Of a DNA stretch of 6,254 bases, positions 4,583 to 6,254 are shown piece by piece. Source of the stretch: Leucobacter sp. (GTDB lineage Bacteria > Actinomycetota > Actinomycetes > Actinomycetales > Microbacteriaceae). The notes beneath the pieces were generated by a model. That model worked only from the letters and a program-made list of their open reading frames with translations, ran no database searches and was not told the DNA's origin. Location: positions 1 through 6,254 of the forward strand of contig JAAZHL010000230.1 in assembly GCA_012510755.1 (NCBI GenBank). The letters are read 5' to 3'. Positions within the stretch are counted from its first letter, which is position 1. Every line of letters begins with the position of its first letter. The translations under genes were made by a program, and so were the position numbers.

Positions 4583-6254
4583 TCACTCACTGCGCTTGGT
4601 GACCAGGTTCGTGACCGCGGCGAGAAACAGACCGAGCAAGATGATGCTGACTGCTTTGAGCGTTGCCAGCAGCAGCACGAGCCAGACCGAGCTCGGCCAC
4701 ATCGTTTCAAGCTGGCCGAGCGACAGCGGTGAGAACGAACTGTCGAGAGCGTACATGAACGACCATGCAAGCGTTGACCCGATCTCTTCAAGCCAGTTTG
4801 CCGGGATCGGGTCGTTCGCGAGAGGAGACTTGATGAGCTGGTCGTGAAACGCGAACGCAACGACCCAGGTGATTGCAAAGGTGACGACGAGCAGGCCAAT
4901 CGCTCGAAACGGCTTGTGAAAATATCGCACTGTGAAGTCGGCAAACAGCCACACGAATACCCGAAAGATCGGGTTTCTCGGCAATCGATTGGGCAGATCG
5001 TTGGCCGCTGGTGCGGGCAGACCCTTACGTTTCGCCTTCGCACGTAGTCGTTCGTGGTGCCTTTCGAGCTTCTGACGGTGGCGTTCTTGTGCTGCCTGTT
5101 GGCGCTCAAGAGGTCTTAGCAGGTTTTTGGCTCCATTGCGGTGTCGCTTAAACGCAACACGCAGATACTTCGCATCATCGGCGCGAGCTGAGCGGGTGAG
5201 TGCTTCGGCCACTACTTCCCACACTTCACCATCTGCGTCAGTGAGTTGCAGCCAGCGCACGATGTCACTTAGGGCGCCCTCGATGCGTTTGATGTCGACA
5301 CTGCCGGTCAGTTCAAACGGCACTTGCTCTCGATCGCCTGCAAACGCGGGCACCACCAGCTCGCCGAAATTCGCGTTGTCGATCACAGATACGAACTTTC
5401 CCGCATCTGCAGCATCTGCAGCACCTGAAGGGGCTTGCTCTCCTTCGGGGTGCCCGAGAGAGAACGACCCGATGTTCGCATCGGGCAGCCACAGCTGAGC
5501 GAGCCCTGTGCAGTCCGAGAACCTGAGCTCGTGCTCAACTTTAAGATAGCTCGCGTTCAAAGCCCCGCCGTGAGTTGGCGCCGACTGACCGCGGGGTGAA
5601 AAGTCGCAGCGATCGAAAGAAAGCCACGGCACTTGAAGATAACTCGCTGATAACCAGGTATAGAAATCACAGCCCTCAAAACCGAGCGCAAATGGAAGCT
5701 GCAGCCAATTGAGATTGAGCTGGCTGCCCCCGATAACGACTTGGCGAAGGCGCAGACCTTGAGCGTTTGCGATGAGCCCGCTTTGTGGTGAGCTGAAGGC
5801 GTTCAATACCTGCAGCAAGAGAGCTGAATCGAGCCATGCAGTTGCCGTTGGAGACTCGAGAAATGCACCCGAAAAATCTTCGTCGCTGCGAATCGGCAGT
5901 GGCTGACCGAACTCGTCGGTTGCGTTCACAATGGTTCCTTCTGTGAGCGCTTGCACGAGTTCGGCCTCGGTGACCACACGAAGCTCATCAATGTAGTCGT
6001 CAAGTGACGATGCCTTGAGCTGTTTGAGGCGAAGCTCATACTCGCGCGTTTCGAGCAGATTCTGTGCGATCGCGCACGCATCTGCATCGACGTCGTTCAA
6101 TTGTGTAAGAAAACTTTGGTAGTCGCTTGATTGGAGCACCTTGCTGAGCCTTTCGAGCGGGTTGTCGAGAGTTTTGGTAAACGCCCGAAGTTGATCGATC
6201 ATGGCGTCACGGTCTGCGAGGTTAGAAGCCAGCCGGTCGACAATATAGAAATGC
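4583..6254 (-). CDS. Beta-helix-like repeat membrane protein with C-terminal two-helix module (start probably outside window)
   Basis: Function unknown. Counting from the ATG at 6202 the visible protein has 539 residues: a charged helical N-terminus (1-95); Leu/Phe-rich repeats (about 147-250) with recurring ASYLxV and F-x-x-C-D-F blocks (Cys178, Cys199, Cys231), as in pentapeptide-like beta-helices; an Ala/Asp linker (259-268); a helical hairpin EVWEVVAEALTRSARADDAKYLRVAFKR (325-352, split W-EVVAEAL and ADDAKYL); a strongly basic His/Arg/Lys helix (352-395); and a membrane module with helices about 434-452 and 505-534, joined by YALDSSFSPLSLGQ (484-497). I recall a similar (Y/F)xLDxxLPxxxLGQ signature, helical hairpin and two C-terminal helices in actinobacterial membrane proteins with pentapeptide-like repeats. 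No Shine-Dalgarno precedes the ATG at 6202, and all 17 codons from there to the window edge are open (HFYIVDRLASNLADRDA), so translation likely begins upstream. It converges on the glycan operon and is not part of it. Confidence 0.8.
   Translation of the reverse strand, partial: HFYIVDRLASNLADRDAMIDQLRAFTKTLDNPLERLSKVLQSSDYQSFLTQLNDVDADACAIAQNLLETREYELRLKQLKASSLDDYIDELRVVTEAELVQALTEGTIVNATDEFGQPLPIRSDEDFSGAFLESPTATAWLDSALLLQVLNAFSSPQSGLIANAQGLRLRQVVIGGSQLNLNWLQLPFALGFEGCDFYTWLSASYLQVPWLSFDRCDFSPRGQSAPTHGGALNASYLKVEHELRFSDCTGLAQLWLPDANIGSFSLGHPEGEQAPSGAADAADAGKFVSVIDNANFGELVVPAFAGDREQVPFELTGSVDIKRIEGALSDIVRWLQLTDADGEVWEVVAEALTRSARADDAKYLRVAFKRHRNGAKNLLRPLERQQAAQERHRQKLERHHERLRAKAKRKGLPAPAANDLPNRLPRNPIFRVFVWLFADFTVRYFHKPFRAIGLLVVTFAITWVVAFAFHDQLIKSPLANDPIPANWLEEIGSTLAWSFMYALDSSFSPLSLGQLETMWPSSVWLVLLLATLKAVSIILLGLFLAAVTNLVTKRSE
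5403..5429. repeat. 9-nt tandem repeat inside the membrane-protein gene
   Basis: GCATCTGCA occurs twice in tandem (5403-5411, 5412-5420), followed by a degenerate third unit GCACCTGAA (5421-5429). It encodes the Ala-Ala-Asp linker (SGAADAADAG) between the repeat domain and the next part of the protein. As the unit is a multiple of three, copy-number change would alter linker length without a frameshift. Confidence 0.8.

Noticed and set aside
4761..4800. Potassium channel pore in the C-terminal module of the membrane protein
   Set aside because: The loop between the two helices lacks a TVGYG-like filter, so a channel function cannot be claimed.
4395..4847. Plus-strand open frame crossing the convergent spacer
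   Set aside because: It overlaps two real genes in other frames, its sequence is Arg/Ser-rich without domain signals, and it includes the tandem repeat.

Overview
The window looks like a high-GC Gram-positive (Actinobacteria) chromosome, most likely Microbacteriaceae or a close relative. The evidence is the EF-Tu wording (ENCGLLLRGTKRED, VRVSG..AL, GLGFAIREGG), an Rv0909-type small helical protein, a possible leaderless GTG start and GC-rich coding sequence. The family-level placement comes from memory of protein families and was not tested by search.

Layout. Positions 1-926 hold the last three quarters of tuf (EF-Tu), closed by a strong perfect-stem terminator at 946-979 that can work on both strands. 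A non-coding stretch with inverted repeats (981-1113) separates tuf from a convergent 71-residue Rv0909/MT0933-type antitoxin-like gene (1114-1329, minus strand). The divergent spacer at 1330-1483 carries an imperfect GTGCAC dyad and a -10-like TATGCT placed for a leaderless transcript. Next come two tightly coupled plus-strand genes of cell-surface glycan synthesis: a membrane-bound WbpM/CapD/PglF-type nucleotide-sugar 4,6-dehydratase (1484-3310) and a WecA/WbpL-type polyprenyl-phosphate sugar-1-phosphate transferase (3307-4482), overlapping by 4 nt. A 100-nt convergent spacer with a 21-nt-period tandem repeat and a hairpin follows. The rest (4583-6254, minus strand) is a large membrane protein with beta-helix-like repeats, a basic helical stretch and a C-terminal two-helix membrane module. 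Its frame is open to the window edge, so its start probably lies outside.

How the genes fit together. The dehydratase would convert UDP-GlcNAc (or a relative) to a 4-keto-6-deoxy sugar nucleotide. The transferase would load a HexNAc-1-phosphate, possibly of that 6-deoxy type, onto undecaprenyl phosphate to start a repeat unit. This is the same pairing as WbpM/WbpL in Pseudomonas O-antigen synthesis. tuf is a separate housekeeping unit that ends at its terminator, and rpsJ does not follow it in this window. The minus-strand membrane protein converges on the glycan genes and is not in their operon; its role is unknown. I see no CRISPR array, insertion sequence, tRNA, rRNA or phage gene. The least-described element is the minus-strand repeat/membrane protein.
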